A stretch of 64,000 nt of DNA from Ailurus styani (GCA_002007465.1 LNAC01000018.1:5022464-5086463); one strand, 5' to 3'; shown: positions 1 to 12,639, counted from the first letter of the stretch. Translations and numbers: made by a program. Notes: a model not told the origin generated them from the letters alone.

Positions 1-2766
1 AGCACTGGGCTGGGCCCCTCCAGGCCCAGAATGCAGTGGGTCACCTCCACTCACCAGCCCTAGGTTCCTTTCCCTGGAAAGGCGTGCCCTTTGGTGAGGG
101 GGAGGATGCATTTTTGAGGTGAAATGTTGTATAGCAGCCAGGAATGGAAAATATTAAAAGCCCACTGGCGCCAACAAGGTTCACTCCAGGGCCAGAAAGT
201 CCAGAAAAGAGGAGGAAGGCTCCCTGTGGTGAGGGCCCTAAGACTGGCTTAGGATCCTCCAAGCACCCACACCCTATATCCTAGGCTGTCTCCATTTTTA
301 GGGTTAGAGCAAGCCTTGCCTGGTCCAGAGGAGGTCCTGGGGTGGTGACCCCAAGGGGAAAGTCTATACCACGGGTGTATTAGGTTTGGTTTACCTCATA
401 CTCCAGAGGGGGTGGTGGGCATAAGGGTCATTAGGGCCATTGAGGATGGAATGTCTTACTGGGAGCACACGAGGCAAGGCCAACCCAGTTCACCCACATG
501 TTCTAAATGTTCTAGATGCTGGGATGCCAAGGGAGCAAGACATGGTCCCTGTTTTCTAGAGACTTCACCAAAGAGATGGGGAGGCAAGAAAGCAGACAGT
601 GTCAGTAGAATGTGATAAACTTTCTCCTGGAAAAGTGCTCAGGGCACAGGGTTTGTAGAAGACAACAGAAGGGCAGTTAGCCCAGTGTGGGGCTTTGAGG
701 AGGGGTTCCTGGACGAGCTGGGACCTGGCTCAGTCTTGCTGTTAACAGATACTATAAGAATGTGCACAAAGCTGGTGAGAGGATACATGCCCCTATGAGC
801 CTGTGTCTGGAGGTTTGGAAAAAGATATACTTGCTGAGACACAAGCAAATGAACTCATTCTCTCCCCACCCTCCAGGGGGCCCTGCCATCTCTCCCTTTC
901 CATTGCCCATCACAAACACATTTGTAGTCACAGTTACACATAAACACACACATGCACAAGGTAGTGGAGAAGTTCCAGAATTCTGCTCAGTGAGAGAGTT
1001 GCTCCAGTAAAATAAAGGTTTCAGTAGGAACTTGGGGAAGAAGATGAGGTCCCTGGTGGCTGGGGGTCTGCAAGGATGGGGCTTCAGAGTCTGGGAAAGC
1101 TGCTCTGCTGAACACGGGGAGAAGAGTCTGGAGAGAGGTGTAAGGAGCAGTCATGGGAGAGGAAGAGGAGGGAGCTTTAGAGTCCATTGAATCCTCTCTG
1201 AGATCCAGGGAGGGAAAGAGAAATGCTTGAAGTTACACCGCACTTGGGGTCAGCGCCCAATGTGGGTATATACATGTCACGACACACCCCGTCAGGTTTG
1301 CACACTTTCACATGTCCACTTGTACTACGGACACAGAGTTATTCACAGAGCCATTCCACAGACATAGGCGGTGTCCCCTGGGTTGCTGTCATTTACATTT
1401 CAGGCTGCTCTGATCGGTCAGTAAGCTGGAGCAGTTGGGTCTGGCCTGCCTGCCCACTTTCCCCACCCACTCCAGCCCTCATGCATCACGAAGCCCATCA
1501 TGGGAAGTAGAATATTCAGGAACCCAGGGTCATGCTGTTTATGGGTTTGTTCCGAGTGTTCCCTGGAGGGTTCATGGAGCAGACAGGAGGTTCACCCCAG
1601 AACTGACTCAGAGCTGCCCAGGCAACAGGGGTCACGGCTGGGCCTGCCTCCTCAAGGGAGGAGGTCTCAGTGTCTCAGGACAGAGCCAGAGGCCTCACCC
1701 AACCCAGACGTGGGATGGCAGTCCCCTAGTTTCACTTCCCTGGGAGATGCCGGGGCCCTACTGAATGCAGAGGCCTAGATTTGGAACAGGAGATCTGGGT
1801 TTCACGTAGTTCTGCCCGTGCCTCCATGAAAGGCCTTAGGGAAGTCCTTTCCTCTCTTTGAGGTCTATGCATTTATGATGATGAGCCAGGTACTGGGGAC
1901 ACAGAAATATGTAAGACACAGTCCTTACCTTTGGGAGCTCAAGTGAGGGAAGACACAGCTTTCCCAGGTGGAGCAAAGAGCTCTTCAACTCAGGGTGGAG
2001 CCAAGTGGGAAACAGGAGGCTGGGGCTGGGGAGGCTCAGAGGGAGGAGAGAGATGTGCCCAAGTGCTCAGGGCATGTGTGTGCATGTTTCAGGAATGAGG
2101 ATAAACCCTCATATTGCACTGGTAATGCTCAGGGTGCCACCACACCTCAAATCCCCCTTTTAGCTATAACTGCCCATCCCCAGGCCCCTACTTGAGGAAG
2201 CAATACCACCATGCAGTTTGGCTAGGAGTGACCACTGATAGGTTCAGGCTAAGCATGTGACCTAAATCCAGCCCATTCATAGGCCAGCTGGTGACTGGCG
2301 AAGGGCTACATGGGAAAGGCCCCACGCAATAGGGGTGAGGGTGGGAACTAGCCGAATTCATCAGAATGGTTCTGCTGGGACTCGAAATAAGAAAATGCAG
2401 GAGATGAACCCATCAGGAGTAAGAGGCAAGTGGAGCTGCCACAAAGAGAGAAGCAGACACACCACGGGAGGAACACCAGACAGCCTATGAGGGGGGACTA
2501 GCCCCAGAGGGGCCCAGCCCCAGCTCCTGACTTTGGCTATTTTTATAAACTTTCTTTTTTTTTTCTCAGAAGGGTCTGCTCCCAGAAGTGCATAGCCAGT
2601 TAAGGAGACTTCTCATACCCCTGGCATCGCATCCCAGAAGGCAATTACCTCATGCCGCCATATTGTATCAGAGGCCATTGTGGGAAAATGGAAAGATCAG
2701 AGGACTGGGAATTAGGAGACCCGCCCTGAGTTCAAATTCCTAAGCTTCCCCAAGATCCAGGTCTTG
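1..2766. other. Intergenic, no gene recognised
   Basis: Mixed-composition sequence with only short frames on both strands and no family resemblance. It lies where the region downstream of PARP16 is expected from human synteny; no PARP16 exon was recognised. Confidence 0.5.
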
Positions 2767-2775
2767 GCAGAAGTC

Positions 2776-2880
2776 TTTTTTTTTTTTTTAAATAATCTTT
2801 ATGTCCAAAAAAGGACTCAAACTCATGACCCCAAGATCAAGAGTCACATGCTCTACCAAGTGAGTGAGCCAGGTGCCCCA
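2776..2880 (-). mobile_element. can-SINE, antisense, old and short
   Basis: T-run, then a diverged SINE body ending GAGCCAGGTGCCCC. Target-site duplication gcagaagtc at 2767-2775 and 2881-2889. Confidence 0.8.
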
Positions 2881-3387
2881 GCAGAAGTCATGTATCTTGC
2901 ACAGGGTGCTTTTTCCTTCACTGATTATGATCAGGCTAAAATGAAAACCACCAGCAACTTTGACAGGTGAAAGCAGCCAGAAAGGTAAAGGTGACTGATG
3001 CTTTCTCAGGGCATCCTCTCTCTGTTTGATGGAGGCTGATTAGTTGAGAGTAGAGGATCTAAAACTTCTTTGACCAAGGAGCCTCTTGGGATATATGAGA
3101 GTCATCGGAGAAACGAGGCAGTTCTGGACCCAGACTGTGCTTAACAGCCATTGCAATCTCCTGGTGCGCTTCTCAGCCGATCATGTCTCACTCAGTTCAG
3201 GGGGAGCAGAAGGGCTTTAAGTCAAAGCTAACAGAGCTGTTCCATTGAAAAGCCTGTGTCTATTCAGGCATAAGCTGTCCTGTTTTCAGGTAAGATCAGG
3301 TAAGAAATGCGTTCATTCCTGCAATGCTACTGACTTTTGTGTATGAAAGCTCAAAGGTGTTGGTGTCAATGCCTCGAAGAGCTATAG

Positions 3388-3459
<72 letters not shown>
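3388..3459. repeat. (TA)n microsatellite
   Basis: About 70 bases of near-pure TA, broken once by a C. It lies just before an L1 fragment. Confidence 0.95.
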
Positions 3460-3461
<2 letters not shown>

Positions 3462-3462
<1 letters not shown>

Positions 3463-3834
3463 GTGGTTCAGGAAAAAAGAAGAGTCTTTTCAACAAATAG
3501 TGCTGGAATAATTAGACATTCACATGCAAAAAAAATGAACCTTGGCCTACACTTTGTACTAGATGCAAAAACTAGTTAAATATGAACCTTAGGTAAAACC
3601 CGAAACTAAAAAACTCCTGGAGAAAACAGAAGGAAATCTTTGTGACTGTGGATTAGGCAAAGGTTGCTTAGATCCAACACAGTTCACAAAATTAAAACAT
3701 TGGTGAACTGGACTTCATCAAAATTAAGAACTCATCAAAAGACACGGTTAAGAAAATGAAAAGCAAGCTACAGGTTGGGAAAAAAAATTTCAAAATGCCT
3801 ATCTGATAAAGGACTTATACCCAGAATATATATA
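3462..3834 (+). mobile_element. L1 fragment, sense (ORF2 region), first part
   Basis: Recognisable L1 ORF2 wording such as AATAGTGCTGGAATAATTAG and GGACTTATACCCAGAATATA. It is interrupted at about 3835 and resumes at about 4771. Confidence 0.75.
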
Positions 3835-3939
3835 CTCAATACAGGTTTCCCATACTCTCCAAAAGTAGAGGGTTCCGTAAAAACTTTCTTAAGACAAAAT
3901 TGTGTTAAGATGAAGTAATTACCATTAATTTATATGGAA

Positions 3940-4138
3940 GGGGGCGCCTGGGCGGCTCAGTGGGTTAAAGCCTCTGCCTTTGGCTCAGGTCATGATCTCA
4001 GGGTCCTGGGATCGAGCCCCACATCGGGCTCTCTGCTTGGCAGGGAGCCTGCTTCCTCCTCTCTCCCTGCCTGCCTCTCTGCCTACTTGTCTCTCTCTCT
4101 CTCTGTCAATAAATAAATAAAATCTTAAAAAATAATAA
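3940..4138 (+). mobile_element. can-SINE, sense
   Basis: Full-length: GGGGCGCCTGGGCGGCTCAG head, TC-rich tract, AATAAA tail. TSD taatttatatggaa at 3926-3939 and 4139-4152. Confidence 0.95.
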
Positions 4139-4202
4139 TAATTTATATGGAAAAATGTTCCAGCCTTCCCAAACCAAAAATTAACCTCTTTCAGGATTTT
4201 CT

Positions 4203-4410
4203 TTTCTTTTTTAATTTTTTTAAAGATTTTATTTATTTATTTGACAGAGAGAGAGAGATTACAAGTAGGCAGAGAGGCAGGCAGATAGAGAGAGGAGGAA
4301 GCAGGCTCTCCGCCGAGCAGAGAGCCCGATATGGGCCTCGATCCCAGGACCCTGAGATCATGACCTGAGCCGAAGGCAGAGGCTTTAACCCACTGAGCCA
4401 CCCAGGTGCC
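4203..4410 (-). mobile_element. can-SINE, antisense
   Basis: 18-base perfect TSD cctctttcaggattttct at 4185-4202 and 4411-4428; young copy. Confidence 0.95.
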
Positions 4411-4770
4411 CCTCTTTCAGGATTTTCTGATACCTTAGGACACATCTTGCTAACAGAAGCACAAAATAAATCAAGATAAAGCCCGGATACTCACAGGTGC
4501 AGTTCAAAACAATGGCGGCTTGCTGCGGAGACAGTGCAGTCCCCCGGGAAGGAGGTAGGTGACGCCACTCTTGCTGCTCTGGTGAGTACTGCCTCTATAA
4601 CCGCTCACTGCAAAACAGATGCTGAACATTATTTTTGCCTTTTTGTCACTTTTTGTGAAACTGAATATCGTCTTTGGATTTCATTTGGTTAGCGAAAACG
4701 GGTACTAATGTAGGTCCTTTTGTAAAAGTGAACTTGTGTAAGGTGAACTTTGGAGAAGCCAAGGATACCT

Positions 4771-5640
4771 ATAATAAGACAACTCAATTACAAAGTAGGA
4801 AAATATTTAAACAGACTCTTCACCCAGGAAGATCTATGCATGAAAAAAAAAAAAAGAAGAGGATCTATGCGTGACAAATAAGAGTATAAAAAGATGCTCA
4901 ACGTCACTGATCACCAGAGAAATGCAAATTAAAACCACAATGAAATCACACTACGAATCCTATTTGGAGGGCTAAAAACAAACATGAAACTGACAGTATC
5001 AAGTGTGGGTGAGAATGCTGAGCACCTGGGACTCTCATATATTGCTGGTAGGAATATAAATGGTCCAATCACTCTGGAAAAGAGTTTGGCAGTTTTTTGT
5101 AAGATTAAACATACACTTAACATATCACCCAGCAATCCCACTCCTAGGTATTTACCCCCAAAGAAATGAGAAACATGTTTACACAAAAATCTGTACACAA
5201 ATATTTATAGCTAAAATATAACCGCTAACAAGTGGAAACAGCCCACTCATTCTTCAAGTGATGAATGGATAGATAAACCATGTATTGTCACGCAGTGGAA
5301 CACTACTTGGCAATAAAAAGGAATTGAGCTATTGGCACATTCAACAACATGAATGATTATACTAAGTGGAAGAAGGGAAACTTAAAAAGCTCATACCAAA
5401 GGATTCCATTTATATGACATTCTTGAAAAGGCAAAACTACAGGGAAAGAAAACCAGTGCTTATCAGCAGCTGAACATGGAGGGAGGGGTTGACTATGAAG
5501 GTGCTGGAAATATTTTCTATCTTGATGTGATGGTGGTTACCTGATTGCCTGCATTCATCAAAACTCACAGAATTGTGCATTCAAAATGGTGAATCTTACA
5601 GTACGACAATTATGCTTCAGTTTTTAAAACTACAGAGTGG
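4771..5640 (+). mobile_element. L1 fragment, sense, 3' part of ORF2
   Basis: Typical ORF2 end wording (ACCACAATGAAATCACACTA, TCACCCAGCAATCCCACTCC). Many stops and an internal near-duplication GATCTATGC[A/G]TGA at about 4831 and 4862. Confidence 0.8.
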
Positions 5641-6289
5641 GATTCAAACGTCTTCTTCCCTTTCTTTGCCTTCCCTGTCGCTGACTAATATCCTGTCCTC
5701 AAAGCTCTTGTTCTCCTGGGGAGAAAATGCCCCCATTCAGCCTCCCTGAATGCTGCTTGGCTTCTGGAAACAAAAGCTCAGCCCACTAAGAATGGGGTCT
5801 GTATCTCTCCCTCTGTCCCACCCCATCTGGCTAAGCCTGTTCACCAAGGCCTCTCTAACCTCCACTTCCTCTTCTTCCCTCCTGCTCACTCTGGCTGTTG
5901 GGAGTCCCAAATCCTTATGGCCCAGGTGCTGTGTGGGCGAAAGAGTCTGCTTGGAAAGAGGGAAGCTCCTCACACTCAACTTTCCATAGCTCTAGCCCAT
6001 AAAACAGCTTTGAGTCACAGGAACTTACTGCCAGAGAAGACTTCTACCCAGCATCCACCTCACCTCATCCCCTGAGGAAGGCCGCCCCCATCACTGCCTC
6101 AAGCTCTTTTGGACTGCCAGCATCTTGGTCAGAACTGAGGCCATACCACACACAGAGCCACCTGGGCCCTCTTGAGGTAGTCATGAAAAGAGGCCTCGGG
6201 TCACAAGAAACAAGCAGCAGAGTGGTAGTAGCTCCGGTCGAATTTCATGAACAACCAGTGCAAACACGTCATGGTGAGCATGACAAGTC
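5641..6289. other. Intergenic, no gene recognised
   Basis: Single-copy-looking sequence; short overlapping frames on both strands without family resemblance. Confidence 0.4.
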
Positions 6290-6745
6290 AGGGGAGGGGT
6301 ATGTGAACACTCTTGAGGGAACACCCTAGCAAGTGTGCACCCCTAATCCTACACAACATGGTGACTGCAGATGTTTCTGAGAAATACTGGAGGCACTGTG
6401 GGGACACTACAATGTCCATGTATAGAATATGAACTCACTGGTTCATGCAGTAAACACTGCAATGTCACTGGGTGTGAGCAAACTCGAAGTGTGATGAAGA
6501 CACTGTGGTGAATGTGAGCACACCGCAGAAAGCTTGGTGAACATTGTGGGGACATCGTGGGAATCCCATAGTCAGTGGTGGAAACAATGGGGCATGAACG
6601 TATTGTGGTAAATATGGTGGATCTGGAGAGCTGTGTGTGAACCTAAGGCTGTGGCTATGGTGAATACACCATGGGGACAGGGGGGGTGACCCTGTTTTAA
6701 AGTGGAGGAGCATTCTGTGGTGGCTACAGTAAGCATATTATGCAA
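6290..6745. repeat. Degenerate minisatellite
   Basis: Imperfect repetition of units built on GTGAACACTGTGGGGACA and CACTGTGGTGAATGTGAGCA, spaced roughly 30-45 bases. The lack of stops in overlapping minus-strand frames here reflects the repeat, not coding. Confidence 0.6.
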
Positions 6746-6799
6746 GGTGGAGTGCTCTACTGGACATGTTTTGGGGTATCTGCTGGGCCCATAGCCCAT

Positions 6800-7439
6800 T
6801 CATTCTGTGAGAATCTGCTCCCACCTAGGACCTGCACAAAGTAAGACGAGGTGCTGACAGGTTTCTTCCTTTTTCTTCCATTTCCTAAGCGAGAGTTATG
6901 GTGTTTCAGTTTTGCTCAGCTCTTCTGGGGTGTGTTGATGTGGTTACAAGGTGGAGAGGAGTCACACGTGGGTAGGTTTGTAACTGAACACATGGAAGGT
7001 AAACTCTTCAGGTTGATAGCTAGGAAAGTGGTCTCTTGGTATCAGGACTCAACTCCTGATATCAAAGTTAGCAGTTAGACATTTCAGGTCAACCCCTCCT
7101 AGAATAAGGATGCTTGTGATTGTGGTTGTGTTTTTAGTAGGTACATGTCATTTTTTTCTTCCCAACACCCATTCTTGCACCACAATTTTCCTTTGGGAAA
7201 AATCAGTCCAGGTAACTCCAGTGGGGCTGATCTACCTCTGTCTCCAGAAATGGGCTTAACAGAGCTTTCCATCCCATGGTTACAGGGACTGGGTCAGGAA
7301 TGGGTCAAGAAGGGCCTCTCCCAGAACTTCTGCTGGAACAACTGGGGGAAGAGACACTTTCCTTCCACTAGAGATTTGAGATATGCTAAGAGGGAGCCTC
7401 GAGCTTCTGGAAGATACTACATGGAAACAGCTTCCACTC
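6800..7439. other. Intergenic, no gene recognised
   Basis: No repeat or gene family recognised. Confidence 0.4.
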
Positions 7440-7810
7440 TAGTTACTACTGCTGTGTATCAAACTACCCCAAATCTTAGTGGCTGAAACAACCTATAGGT
7501 CAAGATTTCATGTAGGACTTGAGTGGGTAATTCTGCTTTTTGTGACGTTAGTTAAGGCCCCTCAGTGGCACTCATCTGGTAGATGGGCGGCGCTGGTCTG
7601 TCCAAGATAGCTACACTCACATGTTTGGTGCCTTGGTGGGGAGGGCTGGAAGTCTGGGCTCAGCTAGAACTACTGACCAGAACACTACACCAGGGCTCTC
7701 CAGGCTGTGGTCTCAGGGTAGTTAGACTTCCCACATGGCAGCTGGCTTTCCCCAGAGTGACTGTCCCACGAGATCCAAGAAGAAGCTCTGTGACCTTTTG
7801 TGTTTAGCTT
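7440..7810 (+). repeat. Ancient interspersed repeat, family not assigned
   Basis: Starts GCTGTGTATCAAACTACCCCAA...CTTAGTGGCTGAAACAAC, a widespread mammalian repeat wording. The same family recurs at 8165-8620. Confidence 0.5.
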
Positions 7811-8164
7811 TAGAAGTCCACCTCATTCTTGGTTGCAAGCCAGTCTTAGGCCAGTGCAGATTCAAGGGAAGGGAAATGAGAATCTCTCTCTTGATGGCAG
7901 AATAGCACCATCACACTGAGCAAGAACATGTGTGATGGAAGCCATTGTTGTAACCCTCTTTGGAAAATATGGACTGCTACACCATCCTTGAGAATAAAGC
8001 CATTTCAGAGGAAGCTGTTGAGATCTGAGAAGAGAACAGCCCTGATGACGTCTGAGTACCCGGATCCAGTTTTCCCCCGGACTACAGTTAGGATCAGATT
8101 TCTTTTCTGCATAAACCAATCTGAGTTGGGCTTTTCGGACTGCAATGGAGAAAGCTTTTCCTCC

Positions 8165-8620
8165 TGGTGTGCCAGTTTTCTATTGCAGTATAACAATACC
8201 ACCCCAAAACTCAGTGGTTCCTTAATAAAAATTTATTACTTCTCATGATTCTGTGGGTTGGCTGGACTACTCCTCTGCTGGTCTTATTTGGGCTCACTCA
8301 TGCAACTACTACAGTGGAAAGTTCAAGATGGCCTCATTTACCTGTCTGGCTATTGGCTGGGGACCTCAGTTCTCCTCCACGTGGTCTCTCACCCTCCAGT
8401 AGGATAGACTGACTTCCTTACAGGGTGGTCTCAGGACAGTGTTCCAAGAGAGTGAAGGTAGCAAGGTCTTTTGAGGCCTAAACTCAAGAACTTGTACAGC
8501 ACCACTTCTGTTGTATTCCTTTGCTCAAAGCAAGTGACAAAGCCAGCCCAAGTCAAAGGAGTGAGTCAATAGACTCCACGTCATACTGGGAGAGTTGCAG
8601 AGAATTTGTGGCCACGGTAT
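8165..8620 (+). repeat. Ancient interspersed repeat, same family as 7440-7810
   Basis: TACCACCCCAAAACTCAGTGG, then TTTATTACTTCTCATGATTC and ATTCTGTGGGTTGGCTGG; better preserved than the 7440 copy. Confidence 0.55.
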
Positions 8621-8799
8621 GATACCTAGATCATGTTAGATGGGAATATCTTTAGATGTATAGGAAGCAGGGTATGTGTGCCAGGCAGGCAGAGTCAGAA
8701 TATTCTAGTATGTTCTCACTGAGGAGCATATAGTTGGAATGTGATTTCCACGGTGGCTTATCTGAGCTGAGGGCCCATGACAAGGTCTACACTAGATCA

Positions 8800-8950
8800 C
8801 TGGTTTCCAGGGGAAACTTTGAGTTAAGACCCCATGTGTCTGAGTGACTTCACCTCTCGGAGCCTCAGATTCTCCTCTGTAAAATGGGTGTGATCGTCCC
8901 AGCCTCGTGGATTTGCTGTGAGGCTGAAGAGGATGACCGTGAACTTTGTA
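8800..8950 (+). mobile_element. MIR element
   Basis: MIR core wording: TGACTTCACCTCTCGGAGCC followed by CAGATTCTCCTCTGTAAAATG. Confidence 0.6.
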
Positions 8951-8959
8951 AATTAGAGT

Positions 8960-10671
8960 GCCAACCACATGTGACTGAACAGTATCCTAGAACGAATAAT
9001 CAGGGTGGGCCTGGGTGGTCAGAGAGGGCAGGAAGGAGGAGACTGAGATAGGGCTTTGAAAGATGGGGACATGCACACTAAGGGGAAGAAGGGCTATATT
9101 TCAAGATACAGAAAGTGAGAAATAAAACTGTAAAAGTACAGGGGTGGAACAGTGATAGACTGTACACGAGACAAGGAGAAGAAAGTCAGAGAGTGAGCTC
9201 TCCTATTGCTCTGGACTCCAGGTTTCTGGGCTCTCAAGTACTGGTTCAGCAGCCCTTAAGCCCCTGATGGTCACTCAGAGCTGCAGTTAAGTCCTCCAGT
9301 CGCCAGGAATCACCAGCAGCCTGTCCCTACCCAGGCCTGAAAAGTCTCCTCAGGCCACAGGGGGTGATAATGGGACTAAGGGAGAGGGGTCAGGGAGCAG
9401 GCTAGAGGCAGAGTGCCTTCTTCTGGAGCCACTAGGATCACATCAGATCCTCCTACCCCCACCCCCTACCCCGAAGTGTTCCCAAGCTCCCTTCCCCTCA
9501 GCAGGGTGGGAACTGCGACCATAAGCTTAGGACACAGGTGGCCTGGCTAAACTGGGCTCCAAGCCCCTTGATCGGTGGGAGTGATTGATAGGTTTCCAGT
9601 GTGTTCCAGGGAGGGGCTTGGAGCTGCTGCAGACTAGCCTGGCCTGCAGAAGCCCCAGATGGCCACTTGTGGCTGGGGCTGACCTATTCAGGCCAGGCCC
9701 TGACAGTCCAGATCTGTGGTTACCTCCCAAACCCTGTCTTATCTTAGAGTCCTGACTTAGGACAGCAGTCCTCTTCTTCCTCAAAGGAATCCTGGGAGGG
9801 GCAGTGGGGACTCAGACCCAGATTCCCTCCAGTCTAGCCCTGCACGTCACCCAGCTCCATTCCACTTGGGACAGGAAAGGATGCTTTGATGGGGGGGGGT
9901 AAGAGGTGGTGGGAGGGAAGAGGTGGGAGGGAGGAGATGAGCTGGAGGAACACAAATGGCAGGGTTGGAACTGGAACACAGGTACTCTAGCACAAAGTTC
10001 CTCACCCCTGTGCCAACCATGACACTGACCAGGGGCTAGGGAAGTGGGGTCCTCAGCATGAGTTCTGGGCCAAGCGAGGAGACCCAGGCAGGATTCGTGG
10101 CCTAAAGGGCTCCATTTTGCCAAATCCTCACCCCATAGGGTATTCTGCCTCCCACTACTGACAGAAAAGAGAGGGTGCAGCTGGGAAGCTGGGGAGGCCT
10201 CTTTCACATACCTTTGGGTTCCATAGAATGGAGGCCTTGAAAAGCAACTGATTACCCTGACCTTGATCTCTGATCCTCTGGTTTACTTCCTCCCACCTCC
10301 CTCTCCTGTATACCTTGCTGTCTTTATCCAGCCTCAGTGGTCACGTTGCTTCTTTGGCCTCCCTCCTGACATCCAGCCAGACTTCTTGCAGCTCTCATGC
10401 CTTCCTCTCTCTCCTCCCTGCAGTGTTTGTTATTATAATCTTATCAACCTTGCCAGCATGGGGGGGGGCCTTGGAGGTTGCTCAGTCCAAATTTTTGTTG
10501 CACAGGTGGGGACACTGAGGCCTGGGGTCACTTGGGTCATTGCTTGTCCAAGGTCATATATCAAAATCACCAACAGAGCCTTTTGACTCTTTGGCTTTTG
10601 ACTCCCAAGTTCCAGTTTTTCTCCTGTCCTTTGATCTGGCTATTGCAGTTTAGTCTTTGTCTGTCTGTCCT
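8960..10671. other. Intergenic, no gene recognised
   Basis: Only short frames. A MIR-like antisense trace (GGGGACACTGAGGCCTGGGG ... CCAAGGTCATAT) lies at about 10500-10560. Confidence 0.4.
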
Positions 10672-10686
10672 CAGACAAGTAGAGCT

Positions 10687-10876
10687 TTTTTTTTTTTAAG
10701 ATTTATTTATTTATTTGAGATAAAGGGGGCAGGGAGGGGCAGAAGGAGAGAGAGTCTTAATTAGTCTCCGTGCTGAGCCTAGAGCTGGACTCAAGGCTCA
10801 ATCTCACGACACTGTGATTACAACCTGAGCCAAACCAAGAGTTGGAGGCTTAACCGACTGTGCCACCCAGGTGCCC
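10687..10876 (-). mobile_element. can-SINE, antisense, diverged
   Basis: TSD cagac[a/t]agtagagct at 10672-10686 and 10877-10891, one mismatch. Confidence 0.85.
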
Positions 10877-11185
10877 CAGACTAGTAGAGCTCTTATGGAC
10901 TTCACTCAGTTCAGACTTTGCCTTCAAAGCCACAGTTGTAGCTACTTTATGGTTTGGCTCCAACAACAAATTGGACAAGACTAGGGCTGGCTACAGAATG
11001 TATGGGCCAAGGGCTAGGGGCTGCAAGGGAGACCAGGCTCCCGGAGACAAAGCAAACCAGATCTGTGCTTTAGGTCAGCTCTCGGGCCATCGCTAGTCAA
11101 CATCCTTCTTCCATACCCACCCTCTCTCCCAGAAGCCCATGTCTAGGGTGATGTTCAGAGAAATAAAGTTCCTAAACCCAAGCTA

Positions 11186-11240
11186 ACACACACACACACA
11201 CATACACACACATTCAGAGACAAAGACACAGGCACACACA
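11186..11240. repeat. (CA)n microsatellite, imperfect
   Basis: ACACACACACACACACATACACACACA followed by looser CA-rich sequence. Confidence 0.8.
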
Positions 11241-11589
11241 GCACATATACCCAGCTCTCTGGATGAGGGTCTGCATTGCTCACTGTGAGATCATTACCAT
11301 GTGAGGTTCATTCCTCTAAATGCAAGGACATGTTTCCTCCCCTGTGGCCTCCCAGTGCCCAACCTAAAGCCTGCCATGAATAGAAGCTTAATGAGGGTGT
11401 ATGGAACAAGTGAGCCGACACTTGGTGGGAGACCACTGGGACCAGGGCTCCATCTCCAAGCCCTGGCATGAGGCAGGAAGCCCAGCCCAGGCCGGATGAG
11501 CATGGCACATGAGGGGGGTCCTAGCAGCTCTTGCTGTGGTTCCTGGTACACCCCTCCCCATCTTCTGCTTCCAGCTGGGATTTTAACGT

Positions 11590-11725
11590 GGTCCATGAAC
11601 CATCAGTAACACCTGAGAATTGCTAGGAATACAGTCTCAGGCCTCACCTCAGACATATTGAATCCGGAACTCGGTGTGGGGTCCAGCAGTCAGCCCTCTA
11701 GGGAGTGATTCTAAGGCGTGCTAAA
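11590..11725. mobile_element. MER5-like hAT fragment
   Basis: Recognisable wording CACCTGAGAATTGCTAGGAA and a diverged ...GGGAGTGATTCTAAGGCG end, as in MER5A nonautonomous Charlie elements. Confidence 0.5.
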
Positions 11726-12564
11726 TTTATATAACTGCAGCAGCCTGGGACCACCGGCAGACTCCTGCTGGCTGCTGGCGGTGAGGCGAGTTCAGAAGCA
11801 CAGACAGCTGCTTGCGCCACCTATGGGTAAGGCTGTGCATGTGCGGCGGGCCCTATACCTGAAGTCAGATAGACTGGGACACATCTCTGACAGTCTGGCC
11901 AGGTCACCGAGAGCCTACATGCAGGGCCTCTGGGGTCCAGTGGACATAGACAGGCCCCCGGATGGAAGTAGGTAGGGGCAAGGAGGAACTGTTCTCAACA
12001 GGTGACATCCTATGTCCTCTAATTCCTTTGTCCCTTTCCCTTCTAAATTTCTCTGAGGGCTCCCTCAGGGGCCAGAGAAGCTGAGTAGTCGCCCAGCTCA
12101 GACCAGGCACCCCCAGTTGGGAGACCAGGTGACTGGTGTGCCTAAGAGAGTTTGGAGTATGTGCTAACACCAGCAAAGTTCTTTCTCTGCAGGGACGGGT
12201 CAGGGGAATGTGGGGGATCAGCAAGCAAAGCTTAGCCAAGAGCACACCACCCCCACCCCCAAGCCATGAAATGCTGCCCAGATGTAGATTAGCCCTTGGC
12301 CCCTGCCCAGGGCTGCTCCCAGGGCCCACCCTACCCCTCCACGTGTCTCCCTGCTCTGGTCTGTGGAGCCGCAGGGCGCTGCCCACCTGGCCTCTCCCCA
12401 GGTTCTGCAGCCTCTCCCTCTAAGGATCTGGAAGTGAAATCGGGGCCTCTGGGAGCTCCAGGGGATGTGGGGAGGGGTTGGGGAGGCTGAGCTTCCCCAT
12501 GCTCAGATCTGGTTTCACCGCGCTTCCCCTGGCGCACTGCCACGGGCTGAGCCACCAGCTGCGC
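11726..12564. other. CILP 5' flanking region
   Basis: No repeat recognised in the last 800 bases before the TATA box; moderately GC-rich. Regulatory sites cannot be called with confidence by eye. Confidence 0.4.
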
Positions 12565-12571
12565 TATATAA
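12565..12571 (+). promoter_or_regulatory. CILP: TATA box of CILP
   Basis: TATATAA lies 68 bases before the first donor site at 12639/12640. Transcription would start near 12595. A TATA-type promoter without a strong CpG island fits a tissue-restricted matrix gene. No transcript evidence is available here. Confidence 0.75.
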
Positions 12572-12594
12572 GGCCTGGCGGCTGGACAGGAGAG

Positions 12595-12639
12595 ACGAAG
12601 ACTTGAACCCCCCAGCTGAGGAGTCCCGCTCAGGACACG
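12595..12639 (+). other. CILP: CILP exon 1, non-coding 5' UTR
   Basis: Start inferred from the TATA box; the end is set by the donor ACACG|GTGAGC. Human CILP also has a non-coding first exon. No ATG lies between the inferred start and the donor. Intron 1 runs 12640-14143. Confidence 0.65.

Larger units (their letters stand above)
3835..4770. repeat. Unassigned insertion splitting an L1
   Basis: About 530 bases after removing two SINEs. It is AT-rich at the ends (TTCCCATACTCTCC... and ...AAGTGAACTTGTGTAAGG) with a GC-rich core near 4510-4590 (ATGGCGGCTTGCTGCGG). The L1 resumes on the far side. It looks like a known-type interspersed repeat whose family I cannot name. Confidence 0.4.

Noticed and set aside
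3296..3496. Frame encoding a Tyr-Ile repeat
   Set aside because: Translation of the (TA)n microsatellite.
9812..10207. 131-codon minus-strand frame
   Set aside because: Pro/Ser-rich low complexity, no family match by eye.
11904..12386. 160-codon minus-strand frame upstream of CILP
   Set aside because: GC-rich flank, no recognisable domain, no splice or promoter context.
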